Assembly (NCBI GenBank): GCA_032718475.1
Contig: JAUCBJ010007063.1
Span: 1-64,000 of the forward strand
Reading direction: 5' to 3'
Length of the DNA stretch: 64,000 nt
Origin: Nemertoderma westbladi
Lineage: Eukaryota; Xenacoelomorpha; Nemertodermatida; Nemertodermatidae
Part shown: in pieces, positions 11,301-22,873 of the stretch
Layout: the number at the start of each line of letters is the position of its first letter
How positions within the stretch are numbered: the first letter of the stretch is position 1
The notes under the pieces: generated by a model
Databases searched by the model: none
What the model saw: the letters and a program-made list of their open reading frames with translations, nothing else
What the model was told of the DNA's origin: nothing
Position numbers and translations under genes: made by a program

Positions 11301-14300
11301 TTGCGCTCTCATAGTCAAATTTTGGTGAGCCAACAATTGATATAGTATTACCAGAAATCCCAAAGTTTCCATCAGCATTACCAGCAACAATTTGATGATT
11401 TGGTGCAAATGGACTTGTGTCTATATCAGTTGCTGTTAGAGTTATTCCAGGGACCACTACACCTGCACCCACTTCATTGACACATGATTCATATCGTGCT
11501 GGATTATATACTGGTGGTTCATCATTTACGTTCTTCAGAGTCACTGCAACAGCATGATCAACAAAGGCAACAACCCCAGTCTTCTGGTCTCTGCCTGTAA
11601 CATCCGCCAATTTCACTGTCAATGTTGTTGTTTTAGAAGCCATAGTTTCAAAGTCAATAAGTTGTGCAACTCTGATTTCACCTGTCAAACGGTCAATTTT
11701 AAATTTAGAATTGAAATTGACATCACTCACAGCCAGTGAATACTCATATGTTGGCAGACAACTACTTGAACTGCTTGCTAAACATTTTCTCCATTCAGTC
11801 TCATATGTAGCTGGAGCTGAATCAGCATCTAATATGATGGTATTTACTGGAGTATTTTCATCAAGGTTGAATACAGAAACAATATTAGCAATGGATGGTG
11901 TACTGTCTATTACATCAGTAATGAAGACATTAACTGTTGCATAGGAGGTTAACTCTCCGGATGAACCCCCATCATCATCAATGAACCCAATAACAACATC
12001 ATAGTTGTTTTTGGTGTCATAGTTAAATGGTCCTGCGGCAGTGAGTATACCTTTACCAGGTGTGGTAGCAATTGTAAATAAACTGCCACCAGCAACACCA
12101 TCCACTGACTTTATTTGGTATGCATTTACACCACCATCTGCTGTCTCTTCATCACTGCAGAAAATATCTATTGTATCAGTAGTTGAATCTTCGCGAGTTA
12201 ACAACACATAACCATCAGGAACACAAGTTGGGTTAACATCATTGGTATTTGTAACACTGATAACCACATTCATTGGGGTTGCATATTTTGGTGGATTGGC
12301 AATGTCTCTCGCTATAACCTTTACTGTATGGGATGTGTCTGTCTCATAGTCTAATTCTTTTGATAACTTTAGTTCACCAGTAAAAGGATGGATTGAAAAG
12401 TATAGAGATGTAGGAGATACTGGCTCAAGTGAAAACATGACTTTCCCATGCCACGGAGATGCATCAGAAGGTAAGTCTGGATCACTGGCTACAACTTTTA
12501 CAATTGTGGTTCCAGCTGCAGCATTCTCTGCTACAGTTGGTGTTCCTGGATTAATAATAGTTGGTGGATCTTCATTAACAGGTAACACTCTTACATTGAC
12601 AACTATATCTGTTTGTAGTGCTCCTGATGTACCTCCATCCTTAGCTCTTATTGTAATTGAATATTCTTTTGGGTCTGTTTCATAATTGAAAGCATTTTGT
12701 GGTGATAGTTGGTAATTGGATAAACCAGTCATTGAAAACTGGGGTGCTGAAAGGGCTGAAAAGGATATAACATTATTACTGTTGGTGTTATCATCTGCAT
12801 CGGAAGCTGCAAACTTATGAAATACAGCTTTTGTTGCTTCCAGAACTTCTAAATTATAAGAGTTTTCACTGAAAACAGGAGCATTGTCATTTTTATCAGT
12901 TACGGTAATGATCAAACCAATAGTAGCTGACTTGTGTACTGGCGATGAATTATCCTCAACCTGGAGGGTTAGTTTGTATGATGACTGGCTTTCACGGTCT
13001 AGTTCTACACTTGTATATACTTTCCCATTGCCGCTGTCAATATAAAAGCTATCAGAAGGAACAGGTTGTATTATACTAAATATGAGACTCCCTTCAGGTG
13101 TTCCTGCAGCATCGGAATCTGTAGCTGTTATTAATGATCCTGTTACATCAGTACCCGGTTTCTGGTTTTCATCACAATTGACTGTATAATCAGCAGTTTG
13201 AACCTTACCAGAGCCATCTTCAAATCGAGGAGTAGACTCTGGCAAGGGATTCACGTCAATAGTTACAGGTATTTTTATTGTATGAGCTGTACCTGAGCCA
13301 ATTGCATCTGTAACATCAATATTGAACACATACTGTGTTTTTGTTTCATAGTCTAAAGGAGCACCCGCTTTTAGCATGAGAGCACCTCCAATAACTTCAA
13401 ACTTAGTATTAGCACCATCAGTTGTGGGGATGCTGTATATAAATCCAGTCTTATCAACATCACCATCTAAATCTGTGCAGCTCAAATCAATAATGTTGCT
13501 TTGAGTATTAATATTCTCATCAACAGTGGCATGTACATAATTGATGCAGTTCGGAATGACATCATTGACATTTTTAATATTGACAGTATGGATTACAGAT
13601 ACTGATGATCCTCCACCATCTGTAGCCACTAAATTAAATTTTGCTGTGGTGCCAACTTCATAGTCTAAAGGTTTATCTAATGTTATTTTCCCATTATTAC
13701 AGTTTACAGCAAATTGATTTGCTGGATTTTGACTTGCAATGGAGTATACAATATTTCCATGATCACCATCATCATTATCATTTCCTGAGATAGAAAAACC
13801 ACTAAGATCGGTATGCAAAGGTTCATTTTCAGGTAAATTTATAGAAGTAGTTGAGGTAATAGCCGGGGTATCTTCATTACTAGCTATTACATTAATGATA
13901 ACAGGCATATTGAAAATCTTCACACCATCATTTACAGTAACAGAGGCTGTGATTTGACGGGCTGCAGATGCCTCATAATCAAGTTGTTTTATTAATTCTA
14001 ATTTTCCGGTTGAAGGATTGTTTGAAACCTGTAGGTAGCCAGCAGGACTCTCAGATGTAATTGAATATGTTAGAGTAGCTGCACTTTGGTCAGGATCAAC
14101 ACAACGTAAATCCGCAAATAATACCATTGGCACTGAAGTTGTAGAAGCCTCCTCTATATCTATTTCGATTGAAGAAGGATCACAGGTTGGTGCAAATTCA
14201 TTGGTGTCTACTATTGTTACAGTAAACGAATGACCAACATCAGGGTTATCGTCATCTTTCGCAACTAAGACAAGATTGTAACTAGATGTTGTTTCACAAT

Positions 14301-16543
14301 CAAGAACTTCTGGATTTATAACTACTACATCTACATTCACATCATGGGTAGACCATGTTTCGCGAATACCAAATATATCATAATCATCTTTCAGAAAGAC
14401 ATTGTTGATGAAATCAGGTGGAAGATCTGAGTCTGTTGCAGTTGCTTGGTAAACTAAAAATCCATATGTGCTATCTTCAGGTACATTATTAAGGGTCCCA
14501 CCAGTCCAGGTTGGAGGACCGTCATCTCTGGGAAGTAATGAAATGTAGGATTTTACTAAGACATAATTATTATTGTTTGACGTTTCCTTGACTACAATGA
14601 CATCTGTAAATGACATCACTCCTAAGTCCCAGTCCATAGCAGCAGCAACAACTCCAGTTTTGACGATCATTTCATTTGAGTTACTCCCTCCAAGCTGAAA
14701 CTGGGTTCCCCCAGTTGGAATAGTTAATGTGTAGGTCCATTGAGCACCTTCGCTGCATGGTATTTTGCCATTTGTCACAATAGTGCCATCTCCAGAATCT
14801 TCTGGAAGGTATCCATACACACTAAATGTGCTACATGTTGGCAAGGTTTCCAGTTCATTTGTAATAGTAATAGATATAATTTTCTCAACAGACTTTTCTC
14901 CATCTGAGAGAAGTACCTTTAGTGGTATAGGATTTACTGACAAGTCTTCAGCCACTATAGGTTTCTTCAAAGTTATTTGCCCAGATATTTCATTAATTGC
15001 AAAGAATGCCGTGGGATCACCACCAATAATTCTAAATGTTAACTCCTTTAAACCAAAACCTCCATTGTCATTATCTGATACAATGGTGTTCATTGCCGAA
15101 ACTATTTCATCACCAACAGTCTTTGCATGTTCCCCTATCGTAGGATTAGAAGGGGATGAAGTAAAAGATGGTATGAATTCATTATATGGAACAACTTCAA
15201 CTACAACGTTAGTCTGGGCTGTGTTGACAGTATCGGAAACTTGAACAACTAAGGTGTAGGTTGTGGGATTTGGAGAGGGATCATCAATATCCAATGGTAC
15301 ACTGGTTCGCAATACACCCGCAGTGGTAACTTCGAAATTAGACTTACCAGTTCCAGTTGTGGTATATGTCAATGTTCCTGGGGTTATATCGAGGTCTGTT
15401 ACTTTTAGATCAATGATATCTGTTATGAGACCTTCTCGTACTGTTCCATAGTAATAGTTCAGTTGAAAAGCTGGTGCATTATCATTTTTATCATTTAAAT
15501 TGACATTGGCAGATACAGAAGCGCTTTGATCCCCAGTGGGATTGTGACAAGTCAATGTAAGTGTGTAAGAATCAATTGTTTCTCTATCTAATGGGGCTGT
15601 AGTTGAAACCTTTCCGGTGTTATAATTTATTGAGAATTGGTCATTGCCAGCAGCAGGATCCGATGTAAGTGTCCAGTATATTTCCTTGTGTGGGGTGTAA
15701 AGGTCTGCATCAGAACAAGAAGGATTCCATGAAAGGACAGTACCAATAATGGTATCCTCATCTATTGCAACATCAGTTAGAGCAGTTGGTATGGGGGTAT
15801 TATCATTAATTGGTGCAACCACAATGTTAAGAGTAGCTGTACTTGTGAGACCTCCATCAGACACCTGGATGGTTAAATCGTAATGGAAATTTTTGGCTGA
15901 CAACTTATCATAGTCAAGCCCTGTCCGAGTAATTATCTCTGAGCCTGATATATCAAATTTGGTATCTGGAGGTATGTCATCTCCACTAATTATGGTATAG
16001 GTGAGTGGGGATCCCTCGGGATCACTGCATCTGCTATTCATATTAAATATTGTTGTACTTGAAGCCAACAAACTAGATTCGGGAAAGCCCCCCACTGCGG
16101 CAACAATATAGGCAGGAATGCATACAGGAACCTGTGTATTTCCATCTTGCCAAGTTACTTCTAATCTACGTTTATCATCATTTCCATCAGCATCAGTAAC
16201 AGTTATGGTGTATACTTGAACTGTGCCTAATGGTGCAGTAGTTGACACATCTTCCACCAAATATATATTACCACCCACAGGGTCTATTGTCAACCATTGT
16301 TTAGCTGCTGTATCCAAAGCGAAATATGCTTGATCGAATGATCCATATAGTTTCTCATCATCCGTCATCGATATTGCTGGTGTTATTGTAATCTTTGTTC
16401 CAGATAATTGACCTTCGCTAATAGTAGCTTTATATGTATTTCCATCTGATATTCCAAATACTGGTTCCTCGTCAATAATATTTTGTAAACGAATTATCAC
16501 GTTTTTAGTTGAATCAGCTTTCATCCCGGCTTCGTCTTCGACT
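5366..16543 (-). CDS. Giant cadherin, ~11.2-kb exon with about 31 cadherin repeats
   Basis: Part of a very large cadherin, an extracellular calcium-dependent adhesion protein. The frame is open for 3,720 codons from an internal Met at 16524, and open further to an acceptor (TATTTAG, AG at 16545-16544) that adds V-E-D-E-A-G. I count about 31 repeat linkers of the DxNDNxP type (DKNDNAPAF, DVNDNYPTC, DENDNSPVF, DINDNDPVW), with matching LDRE/LDYE motifs. Many linkers end in P-x-C and the next repeat has C-x-D-x-D, implying a disulfide in those repeats. After the last repeat (about residue 3430) comes a ~280-residue membrane-proximal-like region with a GRRRRS furin-type site near residue 3566. 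No signal peptide or membrane segment is present: the true start lies in upstream exons. The frame closes with TGA at 5364-5362, but GA|GTGAGT at 5366/5365 is a strong donor, so the exon probably continues by splicing to a membrane-spanning tail outside this exon. Confidence 0.9.
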
Positions 16544-16899
16544 CTAAATAGTTAAAAATTCAAAAAATTATATTAATATTAGAGACATTGCCCTGCATAG
16601 CACACAGCACAATATTTAGTATCTCTATAGTACAGAACAGAAAAGTTGGTTTAAAAAAATAGAGAAAAGAAGGAGCCCTCTTTGAATTTGAGGAATTTTC
16701 ACGAGAATATATCTTAGTTTTGAAAATTAAGTTGAGGGAGAGTCCTTTTTTTTTTCTTTGTTGATTAAAACAAATACAGGAACTAAATCAAAACAATAAA
16801 TCCTACTGGTTTGCATAGGTACTAACTCAATGGTGATTGTGTAGTCTGGTCCTGCCTCTGTATCCACACCATTACTATCATAGTAAACTACATAGGTAC
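16544..16899 (-). other. Short cadherin intron
   Basis: On the minus strand this AT-rich interval separates two segments that both encode cadherin sequence. The acceptor side ends TTTTTAACTATTTAG. The donor is unclear: GTACCT at 16899-16894 follows the last cadherin-like codons, but joining it to the 16543 acceptor shifts the frame by one base. The left duplicate copy occupies 16814-16888. Confidence 0.5.
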
Positions 16900-16965
16900 T
16901 AACTCAATGGTGATTGTGTAGTCTGGTCCTGCCTCTGTATCCACACCATTACTATCATAGTAAAC
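16814..16965. repeat. Perfect 75-bp tandem duplication at a cadherin exon edge
   Basis: 16814-16888 and 16891-16965 read identically and are separated by TA, a 77-bp period. The right copy is the end of the upstream cadherin exon; the left copy lies in what should be intron. Because 77 is not a multiple of three, reading through from the right copy hits TAG at 16890-16888. Confidence 0.9.
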
Positions 16966-17108
16966 CTTTCCAGATGATTTATCTATACGAAATGGAACAC
17001 CGGGAGTTGTAATGGAATAAACCAAAGTTTTCCACGTTGGATCAACAGCATAAATATCGGGATCCGATATAAATTGTGATACATCGAGCAATGCATTACT
17101 AGTATCAC
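16900..17108 (-). CDS. Upstream exon of the giant cadherin (partial repeat)
   Basis: An exon of about 70 codons. Its acceptor is GTTACAG with AG at 17110-17109, so the exon starts at 17108 in phase 1 and encodes most of one cadherin repeat: LLDVSQFISDPD (the D-x-D calcium-binding region), then FRIDKSSGKVYY (the F-x-I-D..TG-x-I/V motif), then VDTEAGPDYTITIEL (the E...Y.L/I strand). It continues naturally into the V-E-D-E-A-G start of the 11.2-kb exon, completing the repeat. There is no ATG start; it is an internal exon. The 3' edge is uncertain because of the 75-bp duplication. Earlier exons must lie beyond 17108; no others were seen in the window. Confidence 0.75.
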
Positions 17109-17211
17109 CTGTAACACAAACGATAAATCTAATTACTAATTATTATTAAAATTAGATAAATGATAATGATGTGAGTGATAATATTAAACCAATGATATAA
17201 CCGAGGATGCC

Positions 17212-19368
17212 ATATGATGAGTATAGGAAGGTGTGGCCATACAGGGTGTGTAGAGTGAGAGAATGGTGTCGTATGATGAGTATAGGAAGGTGTGGCCATA
17301 CAGGGTGTGTAGAGTGAGAGAATGGTGTGGTATGATGAGTATAGGAAGCTGTGGCCATACAGGGTGTGTAGAGTGAGAGAATGGTGTGGTATGATGAGTA
17401 TAGGAAGGTGTGGCCATACAGGGTGTGTAGAGTGAGAGAATGGCGTGGTATGATGAGTATAGGAAGGTGTGGCTATACAGGGTGTGTAGAGTGAGAGAAT
17501 GGTGTGGTATGATGAGTATAGGAAGGTGTGGCCATACAGGGTGTGTAGAGTGAGAGAATGGCGTGGTATGATGAGTATAGGAAGGTGTGGCCATACAGGG
17601 TGTGTATAGAGTGAGAGAATGGTGTGGTATGATGAGTATAGGAAGGTGTAGCCATACAGGGTGTGTAGAGTGAGAGAATGGCGTGGTATGATGAGTATAG
17701 GAAGGTGTGGCCATACAGGGTGTGTAGAGTGAGAGATTGGCGTGGTATGATGAGTATAGGAAGGTGTGGCCATACAGGGTGTGTAGAGTGAGAGAATGGC
17801 GTGGTATGATGAGTATAGGAAGGTGTGGCCATACAGGGTGTGTAGAGTGAGAGAATGGTGTGCTATGATGAGTATAGGAAGGTGTGGCCATACAGGGTGT
17901 GTAGAGTGAGAGAATGGTGTGGTATGATGAGTATAGGAAGGTGTGGCCATACAGGGTGTGTAGAGTGAGAGAATGGCGTGGTATGATGAGTATAGGAAGG
18001 TGTGGCCATACAGGGTGTGTAGAGTGAGAGAATGGTGTGGTATGATGAGTATAGGAAGATGTGGCCATACAGGGTGTGTAGAGTGAGAGAATGGTGTGGT
18101 ATGATGAGTATAGGAAGGTGTGGCCATACAGGGTGTGTAGAGTGAGATAATGGCGTGGTATGATGAGTATAGGAAGGTGTGGCCATACAGGGTGTGTAGA
18201 GTGAGAGAATGGCGTGGTATGATGAGTATAGGAAGGTGTGGCCATACAGGGTGTGTAGAGTGAGAGAATGGTGTGGTATGATGAGTATAGGAAGGTGTGG
18301 CCATACAGGGTGTGTAGAGTGAGAGAATGGTGTGGTATGATGAGTATAGGAAGCTGTGGCCATACAGGGTGTGTAGAGTGAGAGAATGGCGTGGTATGAT
18401 GAGTATAGGAAGGTGTGGCCATACAGGGTGTATAGAGTGAGAGAATGGCGTGGTATCATGAGTATAGGAAGGTGTGGCCATACAGGGTGTGTAGAGTGAG
18501 AGAATGGTGTGGTATGATGAGTATAGGAAGCTGTGGCCATACAGGGTGTGTAGAGTGAGAGAATGGCGTGGTATGATGAGTATAGGAAGGTGTGGCTATA
18601 CAGGGTGTGTAGAGTGAGAGAATGGCGTGGTATGATGAGTATAGGAAGGTGTGGCCATACAGGGTGTGTAGAGTGAGAGAATGGCGTGGTATGATGAGTA
18701 TAGGAAGGTGTGGCCATACAGGGTGTGTAGAGTGAGAGAATGGTGTGGTATGATGAGTATAGGAAGGTGTGGCCATACAGGGTGTGTAGAGTGAGAGAAT
18801 GGCGTGGTATGATGAGTATAGGAAGGTGTGGCCATACAGGGTGTGTAGAGTGAGAGAATGGCGTGGTATGATGAGTATAGGAAGGTGTGGCCATACAGGG
18901 TGTATAGAGTGAGAGAATGGTGTGGTATGATGAGTATAGGAAGGTGTGGCCATACAGGGTGTGTAGAGTGAGAGAATGGTGTGGTATGATGAGTATAGGA
19001 AGGTGTGGCCATACAGGGTGTGTAGAGTGAGAGAATGGCGTGGTATGATGAGTATAGGAAGGTGTGGCCATACAGGGTGTGTAGAGTGAGAGAATGGCGT
19101 GGTATGATGAGTATAGGAAGGTGTGGCCATACAGGGTGTGTAGAGTGAGAGAATGGCGTGGTATGATGAGTATAGGAAGGTGTGGCCATACAGGGTGTGT
19201 AGAGTGAGAGAATGGTGTGGTATGATGAGTATAGGAAGGTGTGGCCATACAGGGTGTGTAGAGTGAGAGAATGGTGTGGTATGATGAGTATAGGAAGGTG
19301 TGGCCATACAGGGTGTGTAGAGTGAGAGAATGGTGTGGTATGATGAGTATAGGAAGGTGTGGCCATAC
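17212..19368. repeat. Satellite 1 (59-bp unit), left part
   Basis: About 36 head-to-tail copies of a 59-bp unit. Consecutive pieces of the unit are GTATGATGAGTATAGGAAGG, TGTGGCCATACAGGGTGTGT and AGAGTGAGAGAATGGCGTG. The commonest variants are C/T in GG(C/T)GTG, G/C/A in AAG(G/C/A)TGTGG, and GTGTATAGAG for GTGTGTAGAG. One unit near 17600 carries a 2-bp insertion. The part ends inside a unit at the CATAC where the BEL/Pao element inserted. On the minus strand all three frames lack stops, giving frames of hundreds of codons that are artefacts of the repeat. Confidence 0.97.
19364..19368. mobile_element. Target-site duplication CATAC, left
   Basis: CATAC directly precedes the 5' LTR and is repeated at 35479-35483 directly after the 3' LTR. 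Joining the flanks restores an uninterrupted 59-bp unit (GGCCATACAGGGTGT). Confidence 0.9.
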
Positions 19369-20648
19369 TGTAAAAGCTTCTGTGGGATATAACTGGCCCC
19401 TTTGCTTCGCAATCCAGTTTCCCCCTAGGCGCTGGAATACTCTAAAAGGGTTCTCTAACTGTATATATATTCCCCTCGCCCGCAAGGTACCGTTACAGGT
19501 GTTTTTAACGGACATAAAAGTCATTCTTCTATATACGTGTTTTAGCGGACATGGTAAGGCAAAAAACCCGCAATACGGCAAATACTTTTACACAGCTTAG
19601 CCGTGATGATTCAGATTACGACATCTAACAGCTGGTTGCTTAAATGGAAACAGCCATTGGACGCATGGTTCTTTGTTTGGCTTCAGCCAATCAGAGCGAT
19701 TTTCTCTGTCGATGTGGAGCTTTGAGCCGATCATACTGGGAGTGTTCAGTCTTACTGTTTTTTACTGATACTTTGTTGTTATTGCTGTCTAAGCCAGAAA
19801 CACCGGCTCTAGAGTTAATTGTTTTCATACTTTAAAAGAAACATTAGTAGGCTTAAATTATAGAGCGTATGACTGTTATCAGTTCAACTCAGTGCATAAC
19901 AGTGCATATCACTGTACATATCGGTTCATATCATATCTTAACCTACCGTCTTAACGTTTTGCTGTTGTCATATTTTATATCAGTTGATTGAATATTATCT
20001 GGAGAACATTTATAAAGAACCCAAATTTCCCAATTTTCTTGATACACTACAGGTTAGAGAGGCGGGTTATATATATAGCGATTGCGACTTATATTATTGT
20101 GGTGTGTATTGAATTTAATGCTATTTGATAAGCACTACATTGGTCCGTTGCTATTTTCTTTATATATGATAAAATTCATTGACGGTCGGCAAGTTAGTGA
20201 GCAGTATTGTGTGTTACCGGTAGTGTGCATGATTGTGACGGATAACTAAGCATTTCCTAAAGAATGCGCCTCATACGTGAATCTTAAGCCTTACCGACTT
20301 ACCGTTGTGATTAGTGTAAGTCATATCTCTGTTTACCTAGATAGAGCGCCACGTCCTAAAGGAACTGTTAATATTTCCCGAAAGTAAATAATATTAGTCA
20401 GAAATTAATTATTAACGATCAATCGAATAATACAATACAGTAAGCTTCACTGCAATAATAATTTAAGCCCTCAGAATCCAGTCTCCCGGGATTATCCAGC
20501 GGGTGAATGGACGCGCACTAGGCTGGCTTCTGCTAATGTTGTGTTTATTGGTATTAAATATTTGTCATCTTCTAAAGTATATTTATAAACCAAAAGACAT
20601 ATAAATTTTGGCAGGTTAAACTGCTAAAGGTCTTCAAAAGCGCGTACA
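19369..20648 (+). repeat. BEL/Pao 5' LTR, 1,280 bp
   Basis: Runs from TGTAAAAGCTTC to GCGCGTACA and matches 34202-35478 along its length. Differences seen: C at 19477 against T at 34310, and three extra bases near 20128-20130 (TTGATAAGCAC against TTGAGCAC). TATATATAT at 19462-19470 is a possible core promoter. Short open frames inside (to 109 codons) occur in both LTRs and are not supported as genes. Confidence 0.95.
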
Positions 20649-20713
20649 ATAACAGTCATTGACTTTATTGCAGTAAGCAATAAAGTTGAAAGTACCGGTC
20701 AACCGGTAAACCT

Positions 20714-20840
20714 GAACCGGTACTTCTGTAGGTCAGTAGGCCCAACTGCCAGAACCGGTACTGCTGTAGGTCCGTAGGTCCAACTGCCAGAACCGGTACT
20801 TCTGTAGGTCCGTAGGCCCAACTGTCCTAACCGGTACTTC
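20714..20840. repeat. 38-bp tandem repeat in the BEL/Pao leader
   Basis: GAACCGGTAC(T)(T/G)CTGTAGGTC starts at 20714, 20752 and 20790, with a partial fourth copy (TAACCGGTACTTCC) at 20828. The period is 38 bp with few mismatches. Confidence 0.85.
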
Positions 20841-21014
20841 CAGTATAAGTACATTAGTATTATTCGATTTTGATTATTGTATACTGGTAGGTCTTAGTAT
20901 TTAATCAGGGACTGCAGCCCTGGTTTTTTATTGAGATTTTACTCATTTCTGTCGGTTTTATTTACATGTAAGTTAATATTGAGCTGAAGACGTGTAAGTC
21001 TGCTCAGATTGTTC

Positions 21015-21590
21015 AGATAATTGTAGGCTGAGCTGCTGTCTGACTGTTGTTGGGTTTGGAGAGATTACGGCGTGTGTAGAGTTTGTCTGATAAAGTGCCG
21101 TTAGTAAGTTGGGGCAGCCATATGCTGTAAGGTCAATCCCCTCTTAAAGAATAAGTCGTACTACCGTGTTAGAACGCATACTAACTAACTATTTCAGAAT
21201 CTGCATATACTGTAGTTTATTTAGGCTTGATCGTAGTCTGCCAGCGTTTTAGCCTGTGTTTGTTTGTGTGGTCTGTTCAGGTACCGTAATAGTTATTACT
21301 CAGATATTTTGTAGGCTGGATTGTTGTCTAGCTATTATTAGGTCTGAAGAGATTGCTGCTTGTGTAGAGTTTGTCTGATAAAGTGCCAGTTAGTAAGTTG
21401 GGGCAGTCATAACTGTAAGGTCAATCCCCTCTTAAAGAATAAGTCGTACTACCGTGTTAGAACGCATACTAACTAACCGTTTTGGAATCTGCACATACAG
21501 TAGTTTATTTAGGCTTGGTGGTAGTCTGCCAGCGTTTGGTTTGTATTTTGTTTGAGTATTCTGTACGGGTAGCGTAATATTTATTATTCA
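21015..21590. repeat. 288-bp direct duplication in the BEL/Pao leader
   Basis: TGTGTAGAGTTTGTCTGATA occurs at 21073 and 21361. The following ~130 bp (through AAGTTGGGGCAG, GTCAATCCCCTCTTAAAGAA and AGAACGCATACTAACTAAC) are almost identical in both copies, and the match continues more loosely to AGTCTGCCAGCGTTT. The period is 288 bp with two copies. Confidence 0.85.
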
Positions 21591-22873
21591 GAGTTTATGC
21601 GATTATTCGCAACATTCATGTCCCCAAGTTTATTCCTACAGTAATTGTGCTTGTTATACATACCGTTATAGTTAAATTAACCCCGGTACTACACGGGCTG
21701 CTTGGCGTAGGACAAGACTGGTGACTTTGTGCTCTGGTCACTCCAGCAGATGCCGTGGTTCTTTTAACTGTTCAAGTATATTTAACTACTGATTATTTGT
21801 TGTACCAGTACTTGTACCTAATTTAGGGTTTAGTGTACAGTGCTTTCCGAGAGTAATTAGTGTGTAGGCAGTATATTTGTGTTGTAAAGTGGTTGATAGG
21901 CACATTCGTTAGCTCTATTAACTTCCAGGTAGGAACACTCCGTGATACATAACGTAGTACCTATAGAGATACGGCTATAGGTCGTCAGGCGGTGGTATTT
22001 TCTTATCTGGACAGTGCAATATATTTACTACTACTTATTATTTTCAAATACCGTAGTACCCTGTCCGTTGTAATAACCAGAAATTCTAACCCTTTGTTAG
22101 ACTGGTTTGTAGACTTCCTGTAAAATTACCCTAAAAATCTCGTACGTAATATTTTGTTGTGTTTAATAAGAGATTTAATCTCACCCATATCGTAAGTAAT
22201 TTGTAGTATTAAGTAACTTAGGTAAATTAGAATTATCAGTTTTAGTGTCCCATAAATAGCACTTCACTGAGAGCGCACAGCTTCTGTGTAGTGACCCCCA
22301 GAAATAATAACATTTATTTCAAATATTGACAAAACCCATTTTAAACGGGTATATAAATATTATAAATCAACTCAAACGATTTATAAATAGTAGGCCTGCC
22401 ATACAACAACTAGGTCTCAATATCAGTTGGACTACTGCTTAAATAACGGTAATAAAGTAAGTTAAAGTAACCAAGTAACCCTAAAATATTCAGAAATTCA
22501 ATTATTCTAAAATAATTGACATACCGGTGTTTACCATAGGCTTATTATATTTATTTCTATAAATTTGAGCTGAAATCATACCGGTACTCTGTAATTAATT
22601 CTAGTTCATAATTATACTTATATATACTATCAGTGTAAGCTGTATACCGGTATTCACGATAGGCCTATTATATATTTATATATATCTGTGCTAAATTTAT
22701 ATACCGGTACTCTGTGACAAACCTAGTTTACAATACTTATATATACTATAAGTGTATACCAGTATTCTAATATACTGTAATAAATTAACGGTACTAGGCC
22801 AACGGTTATACTGAATTACTAGACTTGCTTTAACTGAAACTATAGCAGTAGACATTCAACTGTATAGCTAAAC

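Larger units (their letters stand above)
20649..22873 (+). other. Long untranslated leader of the BEL/Pao element
   Basis: About 2.2 kb without a convincing reading frame between the 5' LTR and the Gag ATG. It holds a 38-bp tandem repeat (20714-20840) and a 288-bp direct duplication (about 21015-21590). No TGG primer-binding site directly follows the LTR. ATAACAGTCATTGAC at 20649-20663 occupies that place, so the replication primer is not obvious. Confidence 0.7.

Noticed and set aside
5596-15451. Many short + strand frames opposite the cadherin exon
   Set aside because: They are antisense shadows of an 11-kb coding exon with clear domain structure.
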